Numbered from the stretch's first letter, positions 40,709 through 53,530 are shown. The stretch is DNA of 64,000 bases from Seminavis robusta (GCA_903772945.1 CAICTM010000460.1:1-64000); one strand, 5' to 3'. Notes: a model not told the origin generated them from the letters alone. Program-made: numbers and translations.

Positions 40709-42706
40709 CTACTCATCACAAAGGTTGGCATTCAACATTTTTTGGCATTGCTCCAGATACGTTTCATCTGGAGGATCCAGAAACGCTCTTGGCGGTTCAT
40801 AGCCAAATGCTTCAAGGCCTGATTTACCCAGATCGTGCAGTTGAGCGGACAACTCTGGTTTGTCTTCTAATGCCTTGACCCACTTGCCATACCTTGCCTT
40901 GACCTGTTCCGGTGCTTCTTTCACAAAGTTGTGGCGACGAGCCCCATGTCCAAGTCGACTGTTGTAAAACAATTCACGCAGACGAGACCGTTGTGGTTGA
41001 AGTCGCCGGTGTGGTGTTGAACCTGATATTTCATCGCGGTGTTCCTCCGCGCCATCGTTTTGCTGAAGTAGTCGTCTCTGCATGCCCAATGCTCCGCCGT
41101 GTCGTCTCAGTGGATCATCATTGAGGTGACGCAGCGCTCCCTGTCGACGTATTCTTTGTCCTTCTTCTGTTAAATCCTGCTTGTTGCGACGGCGGTGAAA
41201 CCTCTTTTCACGGTGATTCTTGGAGCCGGGCATCCTCGCGTCCTTACCAAGACCAAACAAAAGGTCATTGACAAAATCTTCCTTGGAACTATCGAATGGA
41301 AGCCCAACTCCTCGTCGTTGGTGCCCCCCTCGTTTTTTCCGCGGATCAGAGAATCCATTTAGTGACTTGCCTAAATCGTGCAGCTCTTGTTGGCTCATGC
41401 AACAGAGTTCTCGTAGTGTCTTCCGGGATCCAATAAAGTCGGCTAGTTGTCTATGATTCGATTCATATCAAGAGTGGAGAGCAATACGGTAGCGATGAGC
41501 ACTTGCAGGAAACTGGTTCCCCGAACGCAAAAGCCAATCCCGAATGTTTCTTTTGAGTACTCACAATAGTGTCTCGAACCTGGTATTTGGGTTTACCAAG
41601 TCCTCGGATCTCAATGTCAAGTAGTCGAATGTCTCGCCATCGGAATGGGCTTTCCCCCATTCCATAACTTGCTGATTGACGTCGTTCCAAAGTTTCATGG
41701 ACAAGGTGGTAATGTTGTTATCACCTGGTTGTCCCTCTTTGGTAAGTCCATAAAAGGTGTTATAGAACTTTCGAACTGGCGATTGGTTTTCACTCAGGCA
41801 GACATCCCGCCCATCTCGTACGACATGCAGGTACTTGACTCTCCCAAAGACGTTTTGAAGCATGGGCATGACAAACATTGAAACCGGTGCCTTCCAACCA
41901 ACTTTGAATGCCGTGGCGAATGGGTTTTCATCGTCAGCATCTCTTACTCTTGATTTGAAGATGAACGGGGCCCTCAAATCAATGGACTTTTTGAGCCGTT
42001 TCAGGTTGGAGAGTGCCTCGTCTCTGGATGATTCCGTCATGTCAGAGAGTTCATAGTTCGCGGACCGAGTTTGTTGCAAGGCCAAATAAACCAACGGTGG
42101 CCATCCTGCTTTGTGGAACATTTCGGTTCCATGGACATCTTTAGTTCGCGGATCCTCCACGCGAATGGCAGCACCCAGGTCTATGAGTGTATCGACCACG
42201 GCTCTAGTACCCGACCCATCCGACCCTCCCACGATCAAATAGGGACCATCTTCCATGGGCGTGAAATTCTTCCATGGGAGATGCCTTCGAGAACCATAAT
42301 CGTCCAGACTCGATTGTTCTTCGTGCGTATTGCTGCTTTTGCTGCTGCCTTTGTCGTATAACACTCGCTCTTGTCTCGGGTCATTATCATCCAGCAATTC
42401 AATCTTTTTCAACCGTTCTTCCCGTGTAGCTCCGTCACCTTCTTCTGAATTGCCGGTCTCGGTATCCTCTTCTTCCAGGAACCAACTCGAGGACGATGAC
42501 GAGTTTCCTGCCGCAGGCGTCAATAGATATCGAGCCTGTTCCAACCCATCGCTACCCAAATTCAGTGCCACCGAAAACACAACCAAAACTTGGAGGAAGA
42601 TCAGAAACAGGATGACCCGAACGGTAACAAACACTGCTCGCCTCTTGAAAGAGGAGGAATCACTGCGAGTGGGCGCGAACCTCTCCGATATCATGTTGTA
42701 TGACAT
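40709..42706 (-). CDS. Type II membrane sulfotransferase-like protein, paralogue A
   Basis: A PAPS-dependent sulfotransferase-like enzyme, probably in the Golgi. Exons 42706-41565 and 41450-40709; 627 residues. Short cytosolic N-terminus, one membrane anchor at about 24-49, Ser/acidic stem to 150, then the catalytic domain: 5'-phosphosulfate loop LIVGGSDGSGTRAVVDTLI (157-175) and 3'-phosphate motif YLHVVRDGRDVCLSENQSP (292-310). After LCCMSQQELHDLG comes an Arg/His-rich insert of about 160 residues, followed by a conserved end: ARYGKWVKALEDKPELSAQL and GLEAFGYEPPRAFLD. The same layout appears in the gene at 61253-63454. Substrate (carbohydrate, protein tyrosine or other) is unknown. The exon 2 junction rejoins LL and QLADFIGS in frame. 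Confidence 0.85.
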
Positions 42707-43267
42707 CGCCGTCGTTGTTGCCTTTTGTTTTCTTCAATTTTAGCTCCCCACACCCAACGCACAACAAACCAACAAAAATCAAAATCCTTCTTTCTCACAT
42801 GACACTTCGAAGTCTCCGAGGTGAGAAACGCTAACCTTACTGTGGTTGAGGCCAGCTACATGTTTTTTTTGCTGTTGATGGACGGGAGGATTTGAGTTGT
42901 GAAGGGATGTCTTCTTGGGCGTTTAGTGTGCGGAGCAGGCTTTGATTTTGCTGTCAAGGCCAGAAATAGATACTCCAGCCAAGAAGACCATGGGGCACAG
43001 GAAAGTCTTGAGTGCAAATTTGCCAACCACAAGTTTTCTTGTCAGCCAACCAACTTCAAGCACAGGAAGAAAGTCAAGCCCCCATGGAAGCAACGAATCT
43101 TTCGGGAGAACCGGAGATGACGACGGTGACGATATGCAGGAATAAGGTGGGAACCACGGCATCGCTACTGTTGAGTAGCAGTACGGTGCACGTACACTGG
43201 TCCCCACCTTTGAGTTTAAAATGATGGCCAATCAAGTTTTGTACAAATCAAGTGAATATCGAACTGA
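42707..43267. other. Intergenic between sulfotransferase A and the UBR4-like gene
   Basis: 561 bases; both neighbours are on the minus strand. Only short overlapping frames are present, none with a domain. It should hold the sulfotransferase promoter and the 3' flank of the UBR4-like gene. Confidence 0.5.
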
Positions 43268-46200
43268 TTAAGCGCTAATAAGACCGCGCTGGAAGTCTTC
43301 TAGGATTTCTTCCTCATCCAGATGGGACGCCTTGCAAATCTCCAACAGCTCCCGGATCCCTTTTGCCTTCTGACACTGGCCGAGGATCTTGACAATCTTG
43401 TCAGCACTCTCTTCAATTTCAGTGTCCTTGGGGTTCAAGATGAAGCATTCTGACAATTGATCCAAAATAGCAAAGAAGCAGATCATTGGTCGAAGACTCG
43501 TCCCAAAATCATCTAAATCGGGCTTGAGGCTTCGTTTCTTGGCTTTCCGGCCACCTCCATGAGATGATGACGATGTAGCAGAGGCCGTGGTTCGACTTTC
43601 GCTTTGGCTGGAAGAACTCCAGTCGGGGAACGCCGTGGTGCCCGCCCTCGATTGGCCACTGCTGGTCCCACCGCGACCCGATACGCATCCACTAGTTTCA
43701 ATGCCAAGGGCGTGACGACGTCCAGCGCAAATAATGAGACCCCGCAAAAACATATCGCGTCCGGTGACCCATCGACGCTTCGGATGTGGCTTCGAGTCGG
43801 ACGAAGATTCGGCACCACCAAAGTCGTCTCGGGTGTTGTGTGTTACGATGCATGTCAGACCTGCCATTGGTGCACTATCGGCAAGCCCACGAACCAAAAG
43901 AGATGAAGCCGAAGTCCCGCTCTTCTTGTAGTCTGGTGCATGCACAATCGAGCAGGCCGCCAAAAAGCCAGCAGAGAGGTTCCTCACATGCTCAGAATTT
44001 TCTGGTGTTTCAACTTTTTCCTGGTTTGAAAAGGTATCCGCAATAATCAATTGATGGATCAGAAGCTGGGCATTGGACGAAAGCGAGCCGCCGCCACAGT
44101 CAGCACCAAGCATTTCTCCATGTGCCATACGCAGGAGAAGAAACCGGACATCGTGTAGTACAGTCCAGAGCATGGACTTGGGTGCACTGCCGGTCAAATT
44201 GTTGACAGCAGTCTGATACTCTGTCAATGCAGAGTCAACAGCCACAAGTGGCACGTCCGAGCTTCTGGAAGACACCAAGGGCAAAATTACGTTGCAGTTG
44301 ACACGCGAATTTCGCAAAATGGCGCCCTCCCATTCAGACTTGGGTGCTTTGGGGTGGTTGCGATCAGCCTGACGTGCACGCTGGTGGCAGCTGAAGTGGA
44401 TTGCATTTCCAGCTGAAACTGTTGTCGTGTAGTAGGAGTTTCGCCTGCTGCTGACGCTGGATCCAAGAGAGAATGCAGAACGCTCCCTCAGATCTGCTCC
44501 CGTGCGCAAAGGATAAAACCACTGTTCCGCGCAGTGGGTACCAACGAGAGACTCTGGCAGACTGTTTGGAAGGGTTCTAAGCAATGTGCTGCCATCGATG
44601 TTGTCTCTGGACCCGCACTGATCCGCACCAATCGACACTTTCTTCACATAGGCATAAAGGCCTAGAAGCTCCGAAGGCTGTAGCATTCTACCCTCTTGAC
44701 AGACGGAGCACACCAAACCTTCTTCATCAACTAGATTCTCCATCTCCGCCATCCAGGCAGGTTTCTTCGCCTCTGGTTGTTTCGAAGCCTCTGGTGGTTG
44801 TTGGGCGGTACGTTTGCGGTTGTTCCGAGGGCTGCTTCGAGATGCCGCAGGCGCGCCACCACCTGTGCCGCTTCTACTGGCGGCATCGATTGCGTTCCCA
44901 GAACCAAAGAAACCAAGAACAGGGGCCAGGAACGAAGCAGCAGTCTCTCGAACACTCCCACCAGACGGCGACCTTGAACTGGGTGCGTCGACTGCAGCAT
45001 CACGTTTTTGGTTGGCATCAGTAGCCGCAGTACTAGCGAGTGGGCCAAGCGACCCCATGCCTTTCAGGGCCTTATTTCTTCGTGCCTGAGCGATTTCCTT
45101 CTTTCGCTGTCGTGTTGCGCGGCGAAGGGCGTTGACTTTCTTGGCCACGAGGTCATTCTCTGCCAATTCGTCAAGGAGAGTCTCTGCAAGAAGACCAACC
45201 CCCCTGACATGGACTCTATTGGAAGAGTTATCAGAAGTGGCTTCCATCCAATGACAAGCTTGCAAAAACGAAACTCCTCCAGAAGAGAGCTTGTCGCTAT
45301 CGTCGCCAATTTGACTTACAAACGCTTTTGTGGGTGCGTGATCCTTGCAGAGCCCGATGAGCATGCTGAAAGCCTTCTTGATTCCTTGACGACGGAAAAA
45401 CTCTCGCCAAGCGGCAATAATTCTTTGTTTCTCGCCAGGATTATTCTTCAGCGGATCATCCCGCGGGAGGAGCCCTACAGACCAAGGTGGCGGCGACAGA
45501 GGGACGCCTTTTGTGATGAAGGATGCCAGGCGATGAATAAAGCCACAGTTGATAAGCTCCGATCGCAAGGAGCAACATACTTCATTGGGTGGTAGGGAGA
45601 TGGATGCCTCAACAAAGGCATCCATTAGAACAGAGCTCTTTGTCGAGTCGCCTCTCTCGGCTGAAGCAACTCCTCCAGAATTCTCCTGGTCACTCGAGCC
45701 ACCATCCACCTGCTCATCTCTATCCTCATCAGTGAGCAGATTCACGTCAATGCGGCGGGCAAAGTTCTGCGCCAGCTCCCGCGACAGGTCGACTTGCCCG
45801 TACGTCAAGAATGGCAAAAGCTTTGCGATGATGTTTCTCAGAGGAGGTGACAACGAAATCGTCTCCAGGGAGGACAGCACTAGCGAAAGAGTCGTCGCAT
45901 CATGGTCTTGCCCTTCTGCTGCCGCTGCAGCCGAATCTGTTGTGCTGCTGGTGTCGTCGGTTTTGGTTTCATCCACCGTATTGGTAGTTGTAGCAGCAAC
46001 GGCCGTTGTTGATATATCAGAAGCAAGGGCCTCAATAAGCTCTTGCAAGACCTCAGCCGTTTCGTTGCTACCAGAGTCGTTCGAATCTAGCGCACCAGCA
46101 TCGAATGCGACAGCCTTTGCGGTTGGATCTTCCAGCGCATTGAGAACATCCAACAAAAGCCTCAACAAAATGGTGGGTGCACGGGCCTGCAGAAGCTTCT

Positions 46201-49200
46201 TTCGATTGCTAGGCAATTTCGCACAACACCGCAACAAAGTCAAACCGGGAAAAGGTGCCTGCTTCTTGAACTTGTCGCGTGACTTGTTCTTGCCGACGGC
46301 GCATGGATTCTTGTCTGTGCCGTATTCGAGCATAACGCTAATATCATCTCGGCGAATACAGCGCAATACTTCTTGAATGTGATGCTCAATGGATCTAAGC
46401 AAAACATACACGCCTCGGCCTTCGGTAACAATACGCGTGATGCCATATTCCTTTTCCATGAGAGCTTCAACCTCTTCCGGCGACATTGCATCTGAAGGCG
46501 CTTCTGGATCCACTAGTGTGCTCACGGTATCCTCCGTCGCCTCTCCGTCCACCCCTGTGGGAGATACAGGAAAAGCGATGTGTGAGTGCCACGCTGCGGT
46601 GATGATAACGTTGTGATGGGAGGGTACACAGTTTCCTCGCACTTACCCGCGAGCCTATACGTAACGACCAATGGAGGTAACGCAGACAAAGGTGTATCTG
46701 CTGTAACTTGGGAGCCTCCCGCGGCACGGCTCAAAACGCCCGCACCTCCTCGGCCACCGCCAACAGAAATTCCACCAAGCCCCGAGCTGAACATCATAGA
46801 AAGTCCAGAACCAGTGGAGAAAAAGGAAGGTGCTCCTGCACCACCGCCTGCCAAGAGCGACGCCAATGCAGAACTGGAAGAGGACGCTGGAGCAGAATGA
46901 CTGTGTTCCATCAGATGGTTTTTCCACAATACTTGATGCACCACCCGCAACTTGAGGTTGACATCGAGAATTTTGTTTGCAACCAGCAGCTCCAATAGCT
47001 CGGCACTATCTGACATTTGTAAGTCATCGGCAATATGTTGTCTTAGGTCGCGCACTGTGGGTTCATACACATCACCAGAATTCGAAGGTCCCGATCCACT
47101 GGTTGGCTTCAGCATAGAGAGCGAGATGGGGTTTCGAGAAAGAGATCCGCGAAAAAATTCTTCTTGAGTCGGTGCCCTTCTCATTATCATTTTGGTGTTC
47201 ACTGGCTTTTTGGGGGGTCGAACGATGCCCATTGCTGACTCGAGGAGAGAACGCTCTGCGGCCAGACTGAAACAACACTTTGATGATGCAGTTGCTGGAG
47301 ACTGGCCCGACGGTGCGCCGCCAGAAGGGGAAAACAAACCGCTGCGACCCGATCGGAAATTTGGGACTGGTGAAGTAGCCCGCGACGACCCAACAGTTTT
47401 GTTGGCGTTGCTCTGAGCTCCCGGGAAAGGAAGCAGAGGTGGATGCTGGACAGCCAGGACTTCCATGCAAGCCTTCAGACACAACTTTTTGCGTTCGGTC
47501 AACTCTTGAGCATCCACCGTTGCCGCCTTTGCAGCTCCGGAGGTGTTGCTGTTGGGTCCACCTAGAGAAGCACCCGACGAGGCGCCAGACACAGCACTGC
47601 GCAGGCGATTGCGAGCTGCAGTAGTTGCTGCCATGAGCCCGCTGCTTCCGCCATCTTCTCCCACAATGTCTTCGAGGTCGATTTCCATTGGTCCGGCGGC
47701 ATCATTGAGTGACAGCAATCCTTCTTCCAACCTCGCAACGTCCTCGTGAAGGAGGCTTTCCTCTGCTTGGTCCAATTCTGTTGTTACGACGGGAACTAGT
47801 CAGCACACCAGGTGTCCCGCAGTCCGAAACTCCAGCGATACCACCTACCTTCCTCGTCTTCTTCCTCGTCATCATCATCGTCGTCGTCATCGTCGTCTTC
47901 ATCTGTGAAACAAGATGATCCAGAAAGTCAGACCAACCAGAAAACCACCTGAAAAACAACGATACCCGACATACCTTCATCCTCCTCTTCGTCATTATTG
48001 TTTTCCTCGCCTTCGTCTTCATCCTCCTCCTCTTGCTCCTGTTCCTCGTCGTCATTGTTGCCATCGCCGTCACCTTCGTCGCTATCGATTTCTTCGTCTT
48101 CGTCAGCCACGTCTTCTTCATCTTCGTCGTGGTTGTTTCCACCTCCTCCACCCAACACTTCAACCTCCTCGGAAGAATCCTCCGAGTCGTCATCGTGGTC
48201 TTGGTCCATTTCCACGTCCTCGTCATCGGAAGCACTGAGGAGATTGCCTCGTGCCGATCCTAGAACTGCCGCCAACCTGGCACTGCTGCTCGAGGCTGCA
48301 TTGTTGTTTCCGTTGCTGCTGTTCACGCCTGCAGCAGACGATCCAATTGCACTGGATCGAAACAAAAAGGTTGTCGCTACTCCTGACGAAGAAGGTGGTT
48401 GGGGCGGTTGCCTTTGCTGAGGCACAGGCGGTTGCGACGAAGAAGCCGAAGACGTCGACCGTTGTCGCTTTCGACGTCTCTGGCGACTACTACTGGAAGC
48501 GGAATTGGGTGCCTCCCTGGGCCTTGTGTTGGCGGTGGTTGTGCCAGTGTTGGAGCTGATCGGAGCCGTCAAACCAGCCAAACTGACTGCCTTGGCGGTA
48601 GTGCTGGGATCTACCAATTGACGCAACATGGTCAAACAGGCATCTGCAGTCGGACCTGGATATGGCCAGTCACTGTTGGCTTTCCAAATATGAAAGGCGC
48701 CAATCAAGCAGGCGAGGGGTGACAGAGGGAATGCGTTGTTTACCAGATGATATAGGTGTACGTGCTTGGCGGATTGATTTGGCCCAACAGCGGCAGTGTC
48801 AAAATTCTTCCAAAACAAACGCTGCAAAACTCGACGACGTAGAGTCAATCGCTTGGCGACAGCATCAGAATTTGTCGAATTATCAATGGAATTATCCCCA
48901 GTCTCGGCGGTTGCCGTCCGGTTCGAGTTGGTTGCCGCGTTTGCAGTAGTCGAACCGCCGCGGCTACTCGAAGAAGCGAGACGGCCAAGCCTGGGTCTTC
49001 GGGGGTTACTACTAGAAGCAGCAGAAATTGCATTGGTACTCGCAGATGAATTAGTACTGGTGCTCGTAGATGCTTGAGGGGGATTCTCTGTGGATGCTGT
49101 GGTCGCGGTTCGACTGGAGGAGGTGGTAGTCTCTGGTTCAATAAACACCACAAGCAATACCGAGTAGCACAGCTCGACCAGTCCGATCAAAGCTTGTAGC

Positions 49201-49976
49201 TGAAGAGGAGCAGACGCTCCTTCTTTCGAGTTGCTCAGGGCAGTAACTAGTTGCCAAATTGATTGGGTAATCCATGGAATTCCTCCAAAACAAAAGGCCA
49301 TAATTCGTTCCTCAGTGACCATTTTCCCTAGCACGATATGCTTCAATAGAGCCATCCATTCCATGGGAATATTAGCTGGCAAGGTCGCTAGTGTCGTGTC
49401 TTTCATGGGTTCCACTCTTGGTGCGAGAGTGGTAGGAAGGATGTGTTTATTCCAGAGTGAAATCAAGACCTGCTGCAGTCGCCATTGAGCGTGTTCATCA
49501 TCCCCTTTGCTGACACCACCAGCACTGCCGACAATTCCAACAGCAGCAGAAGAAGTAGCCGCTGCCGCAGTTCGACAAGTAGAGCAGGGACATCCTCCCT
49601 GAAGCAACAAGCGTGCTGCGACATGACGTTCTGTTCGTGAAACGGATCGCATTGCATCCCAGAGCCAGTGCTGATGGGATGGCAAGTTTTGTTGGTAGGG
49701 AATCACACACGGACTCGCGGCGGTGATCTGTTGCGATTTCTTGGCCCTCCATTTGGAAGAGACCCAATGAGCAATCTTTTGTGCAGCCTGCAGTCTCTTC
49801 AGGGCAGTTTGAACCAAACAATGGGCCGTCTCTGGACGCTGGCTCAGACCCTCCAATAGCGGCAAAGACAGTGAAACACCGCGTGTCGAATTCGGGCTGG
49901 CCGTCACGACATGGTTGGAACTGCTACTTCCACTACTCGACTTGTGACTGCTACCGCCGCTGCGTTTGGATGACAT
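43268..49976 (-). CDS. UBR4/BIG-like E3 ubiquitin ligase (short form)
   Basis: A giant E3 ubiquitin ligase homologue, 2157 residues. Exons 49976-47975, 47902-47849, 47777-46647, 46554-43268; all junctions keep frame. The C-terminal catalytic module matches UBR4: VCSVCQEGRMLQPSELLGLY (near residue 1675), then after a spacer HFSCHQRARQADR and EWEGAILRNSRVNCNVILPL (near 1785), the hemiRING zinc site and its flanking helices. Upstream is an armadillo-like helical region (SVLMDAFVEASISLPP, LRSELINCGFIHRLASFI). The first 600 residues contain Ser/Thr/Asn-rich low complexity, then an acidic stretch that runs across exon 2 (54 bases encoding only Asp and Glu). Animal UBR4 and plant BIG exceed 5000 residues; I do not see a UBR box or a beta-propeller here. 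Role in N-degron or protein-quality control is inferred. Confidence 0.85.
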
Positions 49977-50833
49977 GGCGTTGTGATGTCTGGACGCTCA
50001 ACTCCTGCACTGTTAATGCAGCCAAGAAAAAAGAGGCGACGTCTTGATGGATTGATGGGCCCAGCAGTAAATCACTATATAATTGAAAGTACCACCGCTC
50101 TTCTCAATTCGGCACTCCCTACAAGGCAAGATGATACACTAACTAGCTAGTCTAGCTCTAGCTCTAGAGGCTGCTTTGGGCAACACAAAGAGATGCCAGA
50201 ATGATTGACAGCAACACAAACTCAATATGACACGAAGCAAGCAACAGCTTCGGTTCGTTGGTTGTGTCTTTCTGACCGAATTGATAGAATGTCGCTCCTC
50301 CTGTTCTTTCACGTGCTTGGACCGGGCTGTTGGAGGCCACGCTTGAGACGTACCGCAAGTAAGTCATGAACAACTCGGGACTGAAGTCTGAGCCTCCGTC
50401 AAATCGCCGGAATTGTTGCCATCAATTCTGTCCGGGTTTCAGGATACCAGTGGTACGGCATATTACCGCAAATGTATTGCAGCTCTCCTCGAGGGCGACA
50501 AAGCTCAGGTGCACTCTTGCAAGAGGCTCAGGCGAGAGGAGCAAGATGTACAAGAAGCTCCAAGCCAGAACCCAGGGTGATGCGAGTGAATGCGAGCTTA
50601 TCTTATATGATACAAGCTTATCTTTGGTCGAGGGTAAGAGTGCAAGCTGATGTTACAAAGATGAATTGTGCAAGCCCGAGAAAGAAACACATCTGGCAAA
50701 ACATGTACTACATGTAGTATTTAGCATGTGTAGCTAAAAGTTCTGGTTGATAGTCCATCCGTGCACTATGCTACGAGTCGAGTCGATCGAGTGCAAGTAC
50801 CGGGGTATGCATAATGTACGGTAACAAGCACTC
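49977..50833. other. Intergenic upstream of the UBR4-like gene
   Basis: About 0.86 kb. A CTAGCTAGTCTAGCTCTAGC patch lies at about 50141. A 69-residue minus frame (50164-50373) with a hydrophobic end is not convincing. No gene is supported. Confidence 0.5.
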
Positions 50834-52914
50834 TCAAACCTTTGAGGAAACTCGGATGTCCAAAGGAACAGTGTGCCGTTCGTGCTCTGGAAGCATATTG
50901 ACGAGAATCAGTGGTGTCTTGGCCGACATGGCTTTCTGAATGTCGGGGACGTTGTCCAGCGTTCCATCAAAATCAAAGAACGCAGCATCCTCTTCTTTGC
51001 CCACAAAAAACCTTACCAGTGCATTGGACACGGAAGGCCAGACCATTGGAGGGCGATGAAGCGAAAAATTGTCACTTGGAGAGGCAGACGATGGATGCCA
51101 GATAAACAAGAGCATTTGGCGTCCTTGGTCTCCAAAGCCAGATTGATTCATGCGCAAAGACTCACCCAAGGAATTGATCCCATAGACGTCATTGAGAAAC
51201 ATGACACTCTTGCCTTCGACTTGATCGAAACCGCACATATGCGATGCTTGAATGTCTGTTATGCCTGAAATGTATTGATACTTGGTCCGACCTTCCGGCG
51301 TTCCTTCCATGAAAGCATGCAGGAACTGCAAGTATTCGTACGATGAACAACCATAGATTGGTACCCTCTTTTGACAGCCTTCGGCAAAGGTCCCCAAGGT
51401 GGCTCGGAGAAACGATCTCGGGCACATCCCTGCATTCCGCAGTAATAACGGGGAACATTGTGGCGGGCATGGACAGATGCATATCCATGACCAAAACCAC
51501 CTGAAGTTGACCATCGGTTTCGTTGTCATCTTGAATGTATTGCTGATGTTGTGCCGTCAGGTCGCAAACGACTGTCGAGAGCTCAGTGGACCCTCGACAA
51601 AGTGCCACGCGAGGATGCTGTGCCAAGATTTCATAGAAGCTCCGTTTGTATAGTTTGTGATACATGTAGTCGGGCTCCTTTTGAATCATACTGTTTCCAA
51701 TGGCCCATGTTTCATCAATCAAAATGAAGAGGGTGGTAAAGGTCTTGAAGGGGCCAGATGAAGAGGCATCAAGACGTGCCAAGAAGGAAAACGCCAATTC
51801 CATGCCGCCATTCAATCTCGAGGCACCATCACCGACCCAAAAGTTGTAGACGCCCTTGCTAGATTTGCACGGGTCGACGGTCAAGAGTTGGCTCATCTTA
51901 GAGAGGGTGTGTCCAATGGAGGCCTCCCGATTCATGACTAACCCGTCGCGATTGGTAAGGAGGGAAATGCCCTTGTTGATTGTGTGTATCGCTGTATCAT
52001 GCTGACATGGAGGCCAGCATCAAAGAAGTTGACAACGGGGCATCCCCCTTTGGGCCCATGGAGAGCTTCATTTGATTCTGAAACTGAATGTATGAGGCCA
52101 TCATGTCGAAGACTGTGTGCTTGTTTGAATTCATCTCATGAAGAGACTTGGACAGTGGTTTCAGGAGTGCAGACTGTCTCGACGTGTTGAGTTCCAGAAC
52201 CAAGTTCATCCTGCTTGCATAAGGCAGGTGAGAAAAGGCCCACGACAGAAGGCGGCTCTTGGTGCCTGGACCATGTCCCCACGTAAGTCGACTGCTTTTG
52301 CTGTCTCTCAGGGCGACCGCCACAGCTTGCACGGCTTCTTCGGCATGAGCTCCATGGACGATTTGTTCCTGATAATCCAGAGGCAGCATGATGGCTGATT
52401 TGGTAATGATGATTACATTGTTAGGATCATTGGCTTCATCCAGGGTGCTCATGGTCGAATCATTCATGCACATGCTGCTGTACTTGGAAAAAGTGCCGAT
52501 GCAAAGCAGTAGCTGACCATGCTGTCGCTTCGGCGTAGTAGGCGTCAGTGCAGAATTGCTGTCGGGGCAACTGGGAATACACTGCAGCCAGTCAGTGCCC
52601 AATGCAATCTCATTTTGAGCAGCACTGCTAGTGTCAATTGCCTCTTCATTGCAGTCATCCTCATCATTGTCAGCAGCAGGATCGGTGGCACACATGAGCA
52701 GTTTCCGGCATGTTTCTGAATACGAGGTATCCTGATGCATGACCACTAAAATACCCAGTTGTGCATTGGTAATGGCCAATTTGATTTGGCGAACGGCAAC
52801 AATCGTCCGAGCTTTGCTTTCGGCACCAGAATAGATACGAGGCTCTCGCAGAAACTTGGGCCGAGCGCCCCAAAAGGGCTTGAGGTAGTCCATATCGCAG
52901 CAAGCGTATGACAT
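50834..52914 (-). pseudogene. Frame-disrupted unrecognised gene with a TPP-enzyme-like motif
   Basis: Protein-like sequence spans about 2.1 kb on the minus strand but in several frames: 52914 to about 52045, then a short piece (VVNFFDAGLHVSMIQRYTQS), then 51985-51395 (NKGISLLTNRDGLV to CRDVPEIVSPSH), then 51390-50834 (FAEGCQKRVPIYGCSSYEYL to DIRVSSKV). Changes of frame coincide with G runs on the minus strand: GGGGG at 52048-52044, GGG at 51972-51970, GGGG at 51395-51392. The third block has VGDGASRLNGGMELAF, resembling the thiamine-diphosphate site GDG..N, then LFILIDETWAIGNSM. I do not recognise the family. It is either a young pseudogene or a real gene with homopolymer sequencing errors; an intron for the first junction (acceptor at 52002) is possible. 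Confidence 0.5.
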
Positions 52915-52937
52915 ACCATTGATGGAGGATGGAGAAT

Positions 52938-53400
52938 GATGCAGAGCAGTTTTGCTCCCTTCATGTCTTCCAGGGATTGCAAAATGGGGCTACTAGCTAT
53001 AAGGGAAACCAGAAGCAAATTCTGAAAGCTTCTGAAAGCTTCTGAATCTTCAGCAACTAAGTGTGACCTGAGAGGGGGGTCGGCAACCAGAAGCGTGGCA
53101 TGGAGGCTTTGCCTCTGTCAAAACACAGTACTTTAGCACGCTCACTTTTTGCTGCATTTGATAGATTTGTCAACGGTGTGTGACTCCACATCTTTTCCAG
53201 CCCGCCAAAGCATACGGAGAATGTGCAGAGAACTCAAAACGATTTGAGTTTATTTTGCTCTCTTCATGTCTTGCAGGGATTGAACAAATGGTTCTCACGG
53301 AAACAAGAAAGCAATTCAGATGGCTTCGGCATCTCACGAGGCAACCAGAACTGAGGCCAGGAGGTTCACATTTTAGCACTCTCACTTTTTGCTGCATTGG
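52938..53400. repeat. Diverged direct duplication
   Basis: Unit 1 (about 52940-53165) and unit 2 (about 53246-53400) share their ends: TTTTGCTC(C/T)CTTCATGTCTT with CAGGGATTG at the left and TTTAGCAC(G/T)CTCACTTTTTGCTGCATT at the right, with CAACCAGAA between. Unit 2 is shorter by about 70 bases. Unit 1 abuts the 5' end of the frame-disrupted gene. Confidence 0.8.
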
Positions 53401-53485
53401 ACAAAAGTACCTGAGAAACAGAGTACTGGTACCGTACCGGCAGGGAAACTCTGCTAGCTAGCTACCTGATGAGCTAGCTAGCTTA

Positions 53486-53530
53486 GGCAAGGCAAGGCAA
53501 GGCAAGGCAAGGCAAGGCAAGGCAAGGCAA
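53486..53530. repeat. Pentanucleotide microsatellite (GGCAA)x9
   Basis: Nine perfect GGCAA units, flanked on the left by GAGCTAGCTAGCTTA. Likely to vary in length between individuals. Confidence 0.97.

Noticed and set aside
45549-46376. 275-residue plus-strand frame opposite the UBR4-like exon 4
   Set aside because: Ser/Val-rich antisense shadow of a long coding exon, no recognised domain.
47702-48420. Ser-rich and Thr/Lys-rich frames opposite and beside the acidic part of the UBR4-like gene
   Set aside because: They are alternative readings of GAT/GAC/GAG repeats and carry no domain.
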